From Guillardia theta CCMP2712 (taxonomy: Eukaryota; Cryptophyceae; Pyrenomonadales; Geminigeraceae): DNA of 64,000 nucleotides. The position numbers and the translations under genes were made by a program. Location of the stretch: NCBI RefSeq assembly GCF_000315625.1, contig NW_005434599.1, positions 377,175 through 441,174 of the forward strand, written 5' to 3'. The notes under the pieces are model-generated. The model did not search any database and was not told the DNA's origin. It saw nothing but the letters and a program-made list of their open reading frames with translations. Shown here piece after piece: positions 45,162 to 59,700 of this stretch. How positions within the stretch are numbered: the stretch's first letter is position 1; every line of letters begins with the position of its first letter.

Positions 45162-48100
45162 ATGGCTCGGGGGTGGGGGAAGGTCTTGCTTCCGCAGGCA
45201 GACAGGAAGGCGACAAGGTTGGTGAAGAGCTCGAGCAGCCGCATCGATGACAGCTCTTTGCCTGCTCAGCTCAGACTCATTCGAGAGGTCAGAGCGCTGA
45301 GTGAGTTGATCCTACTGATGGATAAGGAGAGGAGGCTAGAGGCGATGGAACGACTGGAGCGAATACAGTCGGTAGTCGACGAGATTCTCCCCCTCTTTCG
45401 GTCAAACTCAGTCCCTTCGGATATCTCTACGTCAGCATACGACCGGACAAAAGATGGCCTGCTCAAACAATGCGCAGAGCAGGAGAAGATGATCAAGTTG
45501 CTGAGCAACAAGTGTGCAATGCTTCGCAAAGATCTTGATGTTCAGAGTGAGTCTGTCGCTAAACCAGAGCAGCTTCTGTCTGATTCTGTCTGATAGCCAG
45601 CGAGCTTGAGAGGTGGAGGCGAGTTGTCGGAGTACAGCCTTTGTCGGCAGCTGAGGTTCCTGAAAGCAAACAAGACATGCAGCGCGGGGCAGGTGAGAAG
45701 ACGGCGAGCTTGAGGCAATTTCAGGTACAGACATAAGTATCCTGACCTTACCATAAGTATCCTGTTCTAGCTATTAACGCGTTACTCTCTCAGTCTGCGA
45801 TCTCGGTATGGGATGATGAGAAGCTGGTTGCCTCTAGCAAGACCTTACAGTCAACGGCGGAACTCCAGGATTCTTCCCATACACAGGAATTCGAACAAGG
45901 AATTTCCATCGATTACACGGTATTCATGTGACCTTCATTGAAAATATCTTTGGTGCGAATTTCTAGAAAGCAGGAAGAAGACTCTCATACAGACAACGAC
46001 TCGAAGAAACAGGAAGAGAGGTCGTCTATTCTCAAAGGTCCTTGCAAAGTTTATATGCGGAGCTTATGTTCTTGTTCTAGATCTTCTGCCTTTGGGAAAG
46101 TTTGACACCATCGAGAAGTTTATCTTAGATGCATCAAGGTGGAGCAAGAAGAATATTGTTTGCCAGGTGATCCATAAAACCTTGATCTTCAGCTCAACCA
46201 TTTCAGGCCACGAGCATTCTCATTGTTGCTATTGCCGAAAATGGCGCAACCATCCAAGCAGTTCAACATGGAACATTGGTCCAAAGAAGGATAACTAAGG
46301 TATTTCAGATGACATTCATAAGCTTGCATTCGTTGATTGGTGTCCAAGGAGAGTAGACGAGATGCAAACGAGGGGATTGTTTTGAATGCCGCTCGCACTG
46401 GGAAGGTGATTGTGGGTTGGGGCTGACATCTTTTTTTGACGAATGAACCTAGTCTAAGAGGCTGTTTCTGAGTGAAAAGACGGCAGTCATGAACATGGAC
46501 ATCGATCTGATAGGCGTAACTTGGGAGGAGAGGGAGGGAAGAGTGTATGTTGCTTGTTCAACAATTCTGCAGATCCACTAATCACTCTGACAGGTTTATT
46601 CGAGATGGAGAAAATTCTAGATCTCTGAGAAGCATTATGGTAGCTGCTTATCCCCTTAATGAGATCGCTGGTATGTAATTCTCACCTCCTTATATCTGAT
46701 TTCTGACTGCAAAATGACCCAAGGGAGTCTTTGGAAATCGGAAGAACACGAGTTTGAGGAAAGACTCTCCGTTGTCCTGGTTTCGGTCAACAAGCTCAAG
46801 TAAGATGTTTGTTTATTTGTCCTTACACGTTTAAAGCATTCTGATGTCTTGACTTGCTTTTTGGTGCTCGACATCTGTACCATCCTTGCTACAAAGTTAT
46901 GAAAAGTCAGACGCGAATCTCCCAACAAAAACAAGCACGGTTGAGTTCAGCTCTGAAGATGTTCAGGTATATTGTATGAAAGAAGCGAGTCTGAGATTTA
47001 TCCTATTCGTTTTTGCTATCTTCTTATCTCATTCTTTCGCAGCTATCCTCTGAGTTGCTTCGCCATGTGGGCATGTCGTGTACAGTGAGCCCAGGCCTGA
47101 AGCTGCCATGTATTTCCTCCTGACGGCTTTCAAGGCCCACGTCCTGTCTATCAACAGGCTACGACACACGTCAGCATCGGTGGAGGAACTTTGCCTGTGC
47201 TGAAGCTTTACTAAGCTTTCATCAGGCTTGTTTGAACAAGGAGGTCCTTGATCTTCACCAACAAAGAGACAAATATGATCTCGGTGCTCATTCCTCTCAT
47301 GGTTTCATGATGCTGACTTGAATCTGATTACAGCTCGATCAGCGGCGATCAGTTTGAAACGTCTGCTTCAGACGGACAGATCTTTCATGAGGATGGGGGG
47401 GCATGAACTTACAACAAGGCTTCTAATCAGGGACAAGAGTCAAAGTGAAGCATCTGCAATGTTGCTCTCAAGTGCCTTCATACTTTTGCAGGAGAAATCA
47501 CCTTGCTCTGGAAACCTCAGAACGGCATGAAAGCTATCAGGGTGCCCCCGGAAAGTGACGCGTACAAGGCAAGTCATTCCTTCCTCTTGTTCTGGATTCA
47601 TGTTCCGACTTCAGGCGGCCCTCATGAAGCGATCGATACTGAGGAATGATGACGAAGTCACAAACCCTTCAGATCTCACACAGACTTCGAATGCAAAACC
47701 AAGAGAGCCCGCGTCTTGTCTGATGGTTCCAGCTTTCAACAGAGATCAAGAGGTTGAAGGCATTCTCCAGGTAACTTTATTGTGTATCCGAATGCCCAAA
47801 AGATGATTCGATTCAGGTCATGAAGCGAGGCTTGAACTCTCGATTCGACAAAACTGACGTTCTTTCCTTCTTGTGTTGTGGTGTCAGACTGAGCAAAGCT
47901 CGTCAGGTGTGGGTGATTGAAACTTTAGTTCAGCATGTGGGAGTAGCTCTCCAGAACATTGACATACGAGAATCATCTGCGTCGAACTGGCTCAACAAGA
48001 TTGAGACTTTCGAGTACAGGTGAGAGATGAATGTTGCTAGATTGACGTTTGTGACGATGTCTTCCAGCGTCATGGGATCAGTGGTTTCAGCTATCAGGAC

Positions 48101-51100
48101 GTTGCTGGAATGTGAGGTGATGGAATGTTCACGTGGCTGATCTGCTCTGACATGCATGAAGCATGTCGAGATCGTTCCCTTCCTGGAGACTCCGGCGGGT
48201 GCCAGGTGGGGAAACGGAGGGGGACAATCGTGACTTGACATGACGTGATTGACAGGGTTTCACCCTACCTGATAGAGGAGCAGAAATTCATTCCTGCACA
48301 CCAGGTGATTCCTTGTGAGTGTCTCCTTGGGCTGAGACGCTTCGAACAGCTGAGTGTCACTTCCCTTAGAAAGAGTGCAGCCCAGAAGGTCCGGTGTGTT
48401 GAAGAGATGACTGCCACTTGACAGACAGCCACAGGTGGCGATCGATCGAACCTTGTTCATCGTGAAAGACAGCGAGACAGCATCCCGGGTTTGATAGCTC
48501 GCTGTCTCCTCTTCTGCTGAACTCCTTGCAATCAAGTCGATCTCACCCGATGTGGATACTTTGAATTGCTCAGATTTGGACGTTCGGAACTTGTGTGCTG
48601 CCCCATGTCTGCACGGCAAGACAGGACGAGGAATTGCTGCTTTTGACTGATATGACAGTCGATGGATCGCTAGAGGGAGTCTTGCTGGCTTTCAACTCCA
48701 CTACGGGGATTAACTTCGGAAAGAAAGATGAGGCGAATACAATTCATCTTTCTCAACCTAAAGGTGCTGAAAGCATGAGATCAGATCAGATCAGTGAAGA
48801 TAGCAAATGAAGTTGCAACCTTTCTAAGGAACTGCAATGAGTTTGCTAGGGTTCACAAGGAAGTCGAGGTATCTTGACCTGTGAGAGGAATTTGCTCCTT
48901 GATCTCCTTTTTCCACAGCGGCACAAGAATTCTTTGAACAAATACATGTCCGAGATAAAAGTTGATCATTGTGCAATCATGTCAGTAGGATCTTACTGTC
49001 CCTTTGTTTTGTGTCATCAGTACGCTGTCAAGTTGTTCAAGAAGACAACTCTCTCATACAACATCGAAGAAAGCATGGTGAATGCGATGGCTGTGAGACA
49101 AGGAAAGTTCAAGTCCTTTATTTCAGGCACAAGTTCAAAGAATGACTCGCAAATTATTTGAGGTGATTCTGCAATTTTCTTGCAATTGTTGACCCGTCGG
49201 CGATCAGGCCGATTTTGCATGTTTGTATCTGTATGACGAGGAGAACAAACGTAAGCCTGACTCCTCACTCGTGTCACGGCAACTCGATGACTGTTGTGGT
49301 CAGTTCTGCGATGGGTTCCTGTCGGAGTGCAGGTGAGGTCACAAGGTTCAACTCTTGTCTCATAGGGGCCCAGAAAGAAGATCTCGACGCGTACAAGTGC
49401 CATGATACTGGTTTCGCTGCCACGGAGGCGCAGGACTCGGTAGCAGGTCTCCCAGCGCTTTCAATGAGCAGGCCGACCTTGAGCACTTCGTAGGAGCTGT
49501 TGCCCTGAGGGCAAAGAAACTTGAAGTCAGCAAGGGGAAAGTCTTGCACAACAAAGCTGAGCCCAGATCTTGGTATCCAGACTTGCTATACTTCCTTTCA
49601 TCATTCCAATGGTAATCGGCTACCGCAGGGAGGACGGTTTTCTTTCAAGGTGCAAACGGAGCAGGAAGCATCAGACAAATCTTCTCACGCTGCTTGACCA
49701 GTCAGGGGAACGCGTCTGGACCGATGAGATCGTTGGTAGCTGGCAGCATGTTGTGCTATCCTGTTATTGGCTCGAAGTGAGACTAGCTAGCTCCGTCTGC
49801 TTCTCTCTAAAGATTCTTGTTTCAGTGGGAAAGTAGTGGGAGTCCTGCAAGTGGCTCGACTGGCTGAGTCAAGTCCTGAGAGTACTTGCACATGGCCTCA
49901 ACCTTTCAGCAAGAGGTCGAAGGAAATCCTTGACCTCGTCATTGAGTTCCTCCGAGGTAGCTCGTTCGCACCGAGACAAGCATATGCTGATGAGGCTGCA
50001 GGATTGTTGCTCAACCTCCTGTGCCAAGTGGAAAAACAAGACCGCCAACCTCAAGTCTCGGGTTTTCCCACGCAGGAAATTATTGCGAACGACAGGCTGG
50101 TGGTGAAAGTGATTGCAGGTGGTGGATCTGCTTCCAGGCTTGCTCAATCACGGGCCCAAGTGCGTTGGCAGGGAAAGGCCGGTTGATGCAGCTGAAGATG
50201 TTGTACAACAGGGTATGCTTCAATATGGTGCAGAAGACGCAGAAGTGGATGCTTGCAAATTTCGATGCCAATCAGGTCCTGATCTACCTGCTAGATGGTG
50301 GGGTCTTGCCTTGCCTCCTGTTTGGTCTTGACTTGCATGAAGAACGAGAAATGACTTTTGAGCTCTTCTATCAAGACAAGTCGTTCATTGCAGACTTGGA
50401 ATCAGGATTCGCCTGGCGGGCCATGAACGAGCGAGTTTTGAAAAACTCCAAAATCAGTGAAAACAAGTTTGTCAACAAAGAGTGAGTGTTCTCTGTATGC
50501 AGGCAGTAGCGCTTGAGATGTGATTCATCTTTTTTTCGACAGCATCTTTGAGTTCTTGAACTTGTCACCACAACATTCTCTCTGTTGTCCGCTGCGACGA
50601 GCGAATGGAAAACCGTTTGGGGTCGTCGAACTTGTCAGAGATGGTTCTTCTGCGAAGGGGAAAGAAGTGCCCAACTTTAATCGAAAGGAGGAGGTACGTC
50701 AAGAGTTTTCCTGCAGGACAATGTGTCACTCAAAGGTTCTGTAGGTTATGCTGTTTCGTCTCTGTTCGCGCATTTCTCATTCTCTCGAAAATGCTTGGAG
50801 GTATCATGTTGCTATGATCCGCCTGCATGTTTACTTGCATCAAAATCCTCACAGGTTGCGTCTGTTCAGCAAGATTGCAGATTTTCAGAAGAAGAGAATC
50901 GAATTTTCTCTCAATACGGGAAAGCTTTCGGCCCCGGCACTCTTTATCGAGTAATTGCCGTAAAGAGATGTAACCAAGACTTACATGATGCAGAGCACTT
51001 ACAGCTGAATTGGAACGGAGGATACATTGCATGCTCTACAGTGTATATATCTTTGATGGCAGCGACGCGTGGACGGTTGTTCGAGGCGAGTCAGAGCCGA

Positions 51101-51908
51101 TCCGGTTCCCCTTTCGAGGCTCGGGCATTTTCAATGTCGTTGTTGATAATTACTCCACCATGAAGCAGCCTTTCTACATCAACAACAATGCTGCCAACGA
51201 TCAAGACTACCACGATCCGTATGCAGGCAATCGAAGAATCAAGTCAGTCTCTATCCTCGCGATTCCCCTGGTATCGTCTGTCAGCACCAAGAAACGAGGA
51301 ACTAAGGACCAGGAGCCTGATGAGCAAGCGGGTAACTCAGGTCTCAGCCGGCCGTGACCTCTTTGTTCCTGTACTCACTTGACGTGCAGACCCTGCATTG
51401 ATGTCTGTTGTCAAGTCTGCTATGAACAATCGAACAGAAGAGTTCTTTGGGGTGCGGTGATCCTAACGGCTTTTTCATTCTTGACTGCTCGCCTCAGGTG
51501 CTGGTGCTAACTAATCGCCTTGAAGAAAGATCCCGCGTGCATGCCATGAATTGTAACTGATGATTCGACGTCCTCTCAGAGCCTCAACTCTCTGCAGGTC
51601 AAGCTGAGTTAGGAAGCCATCGTCTCCTCGATGCCGAGACTGGCCTCCTTGCCCACCTTCAGTCGAGGGCCTGGAAGAACCATGGCGACGAGTCGCTGTT
51701 CCGATCGCTCTCGTCCAAGAAGAACGCCAAGGGCCTCATGATTCGCAAGTTCACGGACGGGGACGTTGACCTTGTGCAGGCCTTGGTTCAGAATGCCGTC
51801 GCCGGGTTTGATTGCTCCAACTTGAGTAGCGAGCAACCACCAGCCGGTGTTCGGTTACAGAGGGTGGAGAGTTCAGCTGAAGGAGGTCGAGTTACATTCA
51901 ATGACTGA
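45162..51908 (+). CDS. Large multi-exon protein with several GAF-like domains
   Basis: GAF domains bind cyclic nucleotides or other small molecules, or mediate dimerisation. Exon 1 (45162 to about 45543) is a coiled coil (VRALSELILLMDKERRLEAM, LSNKCAMLRKDLDVQ). Many short exons follow. GAF-like pieces: LRSIMVAAYPLNEIAG (46620-46670), CLMVPAFNRDQEVEGILQV (about 47720-47775), HSLCCPLRRANGKPFGVVEL (50575-50640), and the clearest, KQPFYINNNAANDQDYHDPY then NRRIKSVSILAIPLVSS (51160-51280), which matches the GAF pattern of INDAYxDPRF...SILAVPI. The last exon ends ALVQNAVAGFDCSNLSSEQ...VTFND at 51908. No kinase, cyclase or phosphodiesterase domain is seen. Exon boundaries in 46-50 kb are uncertain, and more than one gene cannot be excluded. 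Confidence 0.6.
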
Positions 51909-52087
51909 TGAATGCGAAGCTAGAGCGTGAATGTTTGTTTCATCTACTTCATCTATGAATGAACAGAGGGATAAGAATGACATAAGTGGTTGAAAAACTC
52001 TGTTTTTATTTGATATATGCAGTGTAAAAGGAAATACCTGATCTATAGAGCTCTCGTTGCTCACTCGGTTGATAAAAGAGAAAAATC

Positions 52088-52950
52088 TTATTTCCTGACG
52101 TGCTCAAACACTTTCTTCATCGTCTGGAACTTCTTCTGTCTCTTTAGAGTCTCATCCGCTGCATGCGAGTCGTGTGATGCTTCAAGAGTTTTTGGACCAG
52201 AGTAGTACGCAAACTGAGCCGAAGCACCGCTCAAGACGCCTTCTTCTCTCAACTGCCGCAGCTTCTGCGCTGCCACCTTCTTGTACTCCTCGTCATCTTT
52301 GATAAGGAATCTGTGTTCAATCTCAGTATAAGCCACGGATGAAAGTCTCGAATCGTTGAAAGGCAGCAACGGGAGTGCTTTACGTACCTCTCCTCAAGTA
52401 GTTCGGGGTTCCCTAGTTCTGACGGCAGTAGCCTTACCTCAGTCTTTTGCTGTGAAATGAGATGGTTATGTGTCATATAAGACAATATTTCTGAGTACCT
52501 CGGAAGCTGCTTGTTCCGCGAGACTTTTTGCTCCTGCGGTATCCTTGGAACTAGTCGCTGCAACAGTCTGAATAACGTCTTTGACATCTTTTATCTCCTA
52601 GCAGAAATGTTAGGATATGCGTGACAAAACAATCAAATAGACCAACCTCCTTGCCGCTTTGCTCTTTCAGTGATTGCTTTTCGCCTTGTTGCTTCAAGTC
52701 TTTCAATGATTCTACTTCAGAAATCGTTTCGTCTTGATTTCCAAACGTGAAGTTCAATTTGTTTGTTGGTACTGGCTTGGTTACTTCCAAAACTTTCCGG
52801 TTGTGCTCTTCGATCAGCTTTGCTACTAAACCAGTCTTCTTTCTCACAGGCAACGATGAATCATTCGCAGACAAAGAAACTCCTTCATTCGATACCAGCT
52901 GCTTTGCCACCTGCTCGCTGACCTCGACCCGGGGTGATTCCACCGACTGC

Positions 52951-52982
<32 letters not shown>

Positions 52983-53673
52983 GTGCTGTCCACTGACATC
53001 GACCCGGGCTGGTCCCGCTGGCTCTTGCTTCTCACTGCCCTCCACCCAGGCTGATGCTGCTGGCTTCTGCTGCTCTTGCTTCTCGCTGACGCCGATCCGG
53101 GCTGGTGGTAGTTGTGACAGCTGCTGCTGCTGCTGCTGTGTTGGTTGCTGCTGGTTCTCGCTGACGTCGACCTGGGCTTGTACTGCTGGTTGCTGGCTCT
53201 CGCTGACGTCGATCCGGGCTGGTAGTTGTGACAGCTGCTGCTGCTGCTGCTGCTCTTGCTTCTCGCCGACGTCGACCTGGGCCGGCTGCTGCTGCTGCGC
53301 TGGTTGCTGCTGGCTCTCGCTGACGTCGACCTGGGCTGGTACCGCTGGCTCCTGCTGCTCATCGATCTCGACCCGGGCTGGTACCGCAGCCGGCTGCTGC
53401 TGCTGCTGGCTCTCGCTGATGTCGACCTGGGCTGGTAGTTGTGACAGCTGCTGGTGCTGCTGGTGCTGTCCACTGACATCGACCCGGGCTGGTCCCGCTG
53501 GCTCTTGCTTCTCACTGCCCTCCACCCAGGCTGATGCTGCTGGCTTCTGCTGCTCTTGCTTCTCGTTGACGTCGATCCGGGCTGGTGGTAGTTGTGACAG
53601 CTGCTGCTGCTGCTGCTGCTGCTGTGTTGGTTGCTGCTGGTTCTCGCTGACATCGACCTGGACTGGTATCGCT

Positions 53674-53721
<48 letters not shown>

Positions 53722-56700
53722 GTTGGTTCTTGCTTCTCATCGATCTCGACCCGGGATGGTACCGCAGCCGGCTGCTGCTGCTGCTCTTGCTTCTCGCTGA
53801 CGTCGACCTGGGCTGGTGGTAGTTGTGACAGCTGCTGCTGCTGCTGCTGTGTTGGTTGCTGCTGGCTCTCGCTGACCTTGACCTGGGCTTGTACCGCTTC
53901 CTGCTGTTGTTGCTCCTGCAGCACTGGCTTTTTGTTGCTGATATCGACCTGGGCTGGTACTGCTGGCTTCTGCTGCTGCTGATGCTGCTGCTGCTTCTGT
54001 TGCTGCTGCAGCTTTGCCAAGAGCTGCTGCTGCTGAAGCTTCTGCTGCTGCTCCTGAAGCTGTTGCTGTTGTTGCTGCTGGTGCAGCATCAGCAATTCCT
54101 GCTGCTCCTGGAAATTTTGCTTCGCCGGCTGCTCGCTGACGTCCTTCTTGGCTGAATCTTCCTGGCTATCTACTCCGGCTCCAACAAGTGCAGAATTCTG
54201 ACCTGTGCATTCCATATCTGTGGTCAATTCTGCAGCAAAATAGTGTGTTTGAGACCGTAATGTCACTCCATCTTGGCTTGGGGGATCAGCTTTGAGATCT
54301 TGAGCGGATCTTTCATTGGGTTCCGGTGGAAGTTGAATTGATATAGTGCCTTGATCAGAGTCAAGTGTTGAATCATTTCGCGATTCATTTGAGGCCTTCT
54401 TGCTTGATACAAGTCTAGTCAAGATACTCAATATCACCCTTCTTCGATAACCAATTAGTATCAATGCACCAAGTCCTACAACACCGGAGACAGCAATGAT
54501 GATGATTGAAGTTGACCCAGCCTTTTGCACCTGTTCGGAGGAAGTTGGAATCAAGGCGCTTGCATTTGCAGATGTCTCCGGAGTTGTTGATGGCGGAGGG
54601 TTCTTTGGAACCGCTGTAGGCTTCATTCGGATCGCAAATACGGAAAGTTGATTGATGCTACTTTGTAAGCGATTACTTTCAAGATCGACCTGACTTTCAA
54701 CGTAGTTCCATGTCAAAGTAGCTCCATTCAATGAGTATAGTGCGCACGATGACCTCTGCTCCTCAGGAAATGACGATACATCCAATGACAAGGTTAAGGG
54801 CTTTACCAAAGTTGTTCCTGCTGGGCCAAGAACGATAGTTGGACCGCGTTCTGAAGTTTGTGCCAACGGGACCTGGTCATACAGGAATGCAGAGATGTCG
54901 ATGATGCCTTCAAATGCCATCTCAGGCACAACCAACAAGCCCCAAGACTGTAACAGAATCTCTCCACCCTGAGAACCATCTATCGATTCGACTTGCTTCT
55001 GAATCGGCAAAACAGGCGGGAGTGGACAGTCGGAGTCTACTAGTTGTACTAAACACATCTGTGCGCAATCAGTCCCCAACATTTGTGGGGAGCAACCTTT
55101 TGTTTTGAGTGGAGTACATCGGCTTGCAAGTACACTGTTTCCTGCTTCACATGTGAAAGATTGTTCTTGACGACAATCGGGACTGCATCCATCGTCGCTG
55201 TTCTTGTTTCCATCATCACATTGTTCTTGACCAGTAACTCGCCCATCACCTACATGTCATTAGAACTTTCAAAATTCATAACAATAGATCTTACCGCAAA
55301 CATCGTCGTTTGAAATTGAGACCGCAATCAAACCATTTTGTGCGCAAGTGCAAGATGCTTTGTTTGTTGAAAAGTCAGTAGGTGAACAGAATTCTTTGCT
55401 CCATCCATCGTCGTACAGCACACAATTCCAAAGTACGTGCGTCAGATCTACACTCTTTACAGGAATTTCTGCTGTGAAGATTATTTGGCGTCCTCGCAAA
55501 TTTTCATTGATAGTCGCATCTGTACTCACAACTGCAAAGCTGTACATGTCCGAAATAAAATTTTCTGCTTGCACGTTGAAAGGATTTCTCCACAGATAGA
55601 AATAAACGAGCAGAACATCTCTGACAGAGTTCAATGAAGAGTCACTATCGGAAATGTTCACTGTAGAAAATTGATATGGCACCGAGCTCGCCACCACTTG
55701 CTTTCCTTGAGCGAACTTCTGCTTATACACCACAATTTGAGTGTCTGTTGACATGCAAATAGAGTTGCACAAAAGGTTCTGTGTTGGATCAACAAAGTCA
55801 TAGGTGGAATACGATACAGCAATACGAATGGTTTCCTTGAGTAATTGCAGTAACGTGATCTCTTGAGAGCTGGTCAATCCTATTTGCTGAAAGATCAACG
55901 ATTCAATCACTGAGACCGTGAACAGGACGTTACGCAAGTCTGTATCACTAAAGTCTGGACCTATCACTTGAGGAATCAAACTTGTAGTGTTGTAGATGAC
56001 ACCAACTGCAGCGATCGTCGCTTCCATAGTCAAACCTTCTGTACTATTCACGAGAAATGTCAAAGTACTCAATGTCTCCAGAACATTTCCTGCAGTTGGA
56101 GCTTGTTTTGCAATGATTGTAAAGAGTGACACGATCGTGTTACTCCTAATTTGCACATTATCAGATAAAGAAAAGAGCGAACGGCGAGATCCTGTGGATT
56201 GACTCTCTCGGGATAATTTTTGCGTCAAGGAAACTGCGAAATTACTAAAATCAGAGGTCTTTCCAAGTTGAATAAATGTATCCAGCGCGGCTTGAGCGTC
56301 GTTTGGAGCGATAGTTGATATTGGGAGTACAGATATTGTATTGATCTTGTACAAAGACTGAGCACCAAGGCTGTCAATAACAATGACGGTGATGTTTGCT
56401 TGGCCTGAAGGCAAGTAGAGGTCACGAATAGGCGTTTGTGATGGCGCAAATGAGGGCGACTCTGAGCTGCTGCTTATTTGATAGCTGAATTGAAACGTGA
56501 GTGGAACGTCTGAATCAGAGAAGCTTCCACACTCAACTCGAAACCTTGTCTGCACTTCATATCCAACTGTTGGATTCACTGTGCAGGTTCCTCCAGAAGG
56601 CGCGCGGTTTATCACGAAATCGAAGAATGCCGAGCCTTTGCATAGTCCGTTGCAGAATTGATTCCCTTGGGGTTCCTGATAGCTGTTCACAACAATTGTA

Positions 56701-59700
56701 TACTTTCGACCTTCCAGAAATACTGACGGTGGAATAAAGATTGCATTGGCAGTTCCGGATAGAGTGAAAATGTTTTCTTGATCTTGCAACTCCCATGAAA
56801 ACGAGGTGCAAGACGTACAAGACGTTTCAAGGAGATTCATGATTTGATCTGGATTCAGGTAATTCTTCCCTTTGACCAAGATGGTTGAGAGGGATGTGAT
56901 CGAAGTGGCTGGAACATATTCCTCCACGAACACCATGACCACGCTGCTCGTCGCTGTCCTTGAGTCCTTGCTGACTTCCAATGTGAATTGATAGTTCACG
57001 TTGACATCAAACCCCTCGGTGTACATGCTTAGCCCTGGTTGATTGGGGAATGTGAAAGGTACGTTACTGACTCTGTCCCTGCATATCATGCCAGACACTT
57101 GACAGGACCACTGGAACTGAAGATTAGGATCCGAAGCACCAGCTGGGACGTCAGGGTCGTAGGAGCCGCTTCCATCGAGATACAGATGTGAGCTCCCTCG
57201 CCCAAGTTTGGAATCGCCATTTCGAATCACAGCAACCAGATCCGACGCCATCAGGTGGAACGACACGTCCGCGCTCGTGATTGCAGGTGGGTTGGTTGGC
57301 AAGATCACCAGCAGTCGTAGAGAGTATGGTCCAGGAATACTGAGTGTGCCCTTAGGAAGGAAGAACGTTGGTGAATTACGACCAAGTGCACTATTTGGGA
57401 TATGATTGTTTGTGATTTGGCCTTCCAACTGAAGTTGGGTCCATTGGAATTGGAGCTCCATTTCCTGGCTGCAACTTGAAAACGCTGTCTTAGCTTCAAA
57501 TATGACGTCGTCGAACTTTGAAAACGAGCCGAACCCTGAGAGGCTCACCACCGGAACGGGGAGAGAAGTCTTTTCAAATTGCAAGGCAAGAGTTTCACTC
57601 ACTGCCCCAAGGAAGTTGATTCCGTAGACCTGAACTTCATAAGTCCCCGCTGCATCCACAAAATCAGAGCTTGACAGCAGTATCCTATCGGCAGAGGTGA
57701 GGGACAACTTCGTCTGAGTCACCTGCTGACATTTTAGACACTTCCAAGTAAATATAAGGGGTCTGGCGAAAGATCCTAGCGCCATGATTTCAACAGTGTC
57801 ACAGGGCCCAACCTTTTGAGGACCCACCAATTGAAAGACAGGTTTCTTCAGACCTATGGGAGCTACAACCTGTACTTGACCACTGCAGTATGGTCCGAGG
57901 TTGCTGCTGTCTTTCAAAACCTGGGGATTGATCGAGATTCTATCACTTGGAACAATGCTTGCACCATACGACAAGATAATGCTCAGTGTCATTTCATCAG
58001 TCCATGCACATGAAGCAGATTTTCCTATGTTGTCAATCGTCGAGGTATCAAGGAACACATTACAATCGGATCGCTTGGACGCTTCCAAGGAGAAGATATT
58101 TGTTCGATCAGAGAACGAAATTGAGATGGATGATCCAAACGCATTGAAAACAGCTGTCGTCAAGCTTGGAGCAGCAACATAGCGAAATTTAAGAATTCCT
58201 TGTCGTTTTGTGCTCAAGATGTTAGTGATAGTCAAATCTACTAATGTAGATTTCCTATACATGTTCGTACTCGGTACGAGAACAAGCAAGTACGTCTTCT
58301 GTACTGTTGAATTCACCAGTGCAGAAGCCGTCGCATATTCGGTTCCAAATTGAATTGCAACTTGATCAGAGCTGGTTATGATTCCAAGGTTGGTCACTGA
58401 TAAGAGCAGAATATCCTTTCCATCTATCCCACCTGAGCAATCCCCATCAATCTTTATTTTCTGGTCCAAACTTGACATTCCAGTTCGGTTGCACGTAGTA
58501 CGAATGCTAGAATCAAATGACTCATATGTCAAAAATGTTGATGACTGATATCCATCATTGACTGCTACAGTTGCCTGCTGCATACCAAATGTAAGAGCCG
58601 GCATGATTGCCTCAAGGATAGTTTCTCCAGAACTTGCATCGGAGTAGACAATGCTGGAAACAGCGGCTTTTTGACTCAACCCAAAGCTTATAGTGATATC
58701 AGTTGTTCTCAATTGTTTGGGGTAGTGTGAAATTGTTAATCTCACAACCGTGCCACCCTCCATCGAACCTCGCGATGGGGACAAGCTCAGAACTCTTGCG
58801 ACAGGAGATGTGTACGAGAATGGAACTTGAACGGTCATATCCAACAATTCGCCCGAGGCGAGAGATATCGAAGGAACAATGGAGATTTGCGTATCCGTCG
58901 CGAGATCTGATCTTGGAACGATTAAACTGAAACTATTATACCCATTCACACTCGATACCTTGGAAGGAACATTGCGCAAGTAAACTTGAACATCAAGAGC
59001 AGTGGATATGATGGGAAAATTCTGCAAAGACACTTCAATGATATCCCCTCCCTTGATTGTTGCTGATGTGGGCCGAATCGACAAAACCCCGGGTTTAACA
59101 AAGTAGGAGATTGTGAAGTTCTGCCGATTATCACCATTCACGATTTCAGCTAACATAGTAGAACCACTCGTGTATGGCAAGGTGACTATCTTCAAAGTCT
59201 GGAAGCAGATGTTTGAGGATGTACAACTTGATATGCGCTGAGAGGTCAATTGTGTTCGCTTGAGTCCAGAAGATTGTGATGGCACGTATGCATAAACTAG
59301 GACACTGTCGGTTGTGCCATAGAAAACTACCTGGATCTCAGTCCCTCCCGTCGATGAGGCTCGTCGTGAGAGGGAAGGGGTTGGGGGAGTAGTTTGGAAC
59401 GAGGAATATACATCTTCACAAGTATTCTGGTCCTTGGTAATGCAAAAAGTCACGATGCCGATCGTTTCAATGCTTGGAGTGTTAAATGATATGTAAAGAA
59501 TGCTTGCATTCATGCTTGCTTGTTGGACTGAATTGGGTCGGAGGACCTGACCTAGAAATCGAATGTAGAGCTGAGATCTCAGAAAATTTTCTGCGTTGTA
59601 AAGAATCATATCAACGGAAGTGCTGGTAAGGACAGGGCCAGAAGATGGAAAGATGTATCCGATATATGGAGCAGCTGATACTTCAAATTGAAGATCGATC

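Noticed and set aside
52747-53982. Plus-strand 411-codon Cys/Ser-rich open frame
   Set aside because: It is the exact antisense of the polyQ tail; CTG repeats give poly-Cys or poly-Leu in other frames.
52930-54080. CRISPR-like spaced repeats
   Set aside because: Units are degenerate, coding and in a eukaryotic polyQ gene; no leader or unique spacers.
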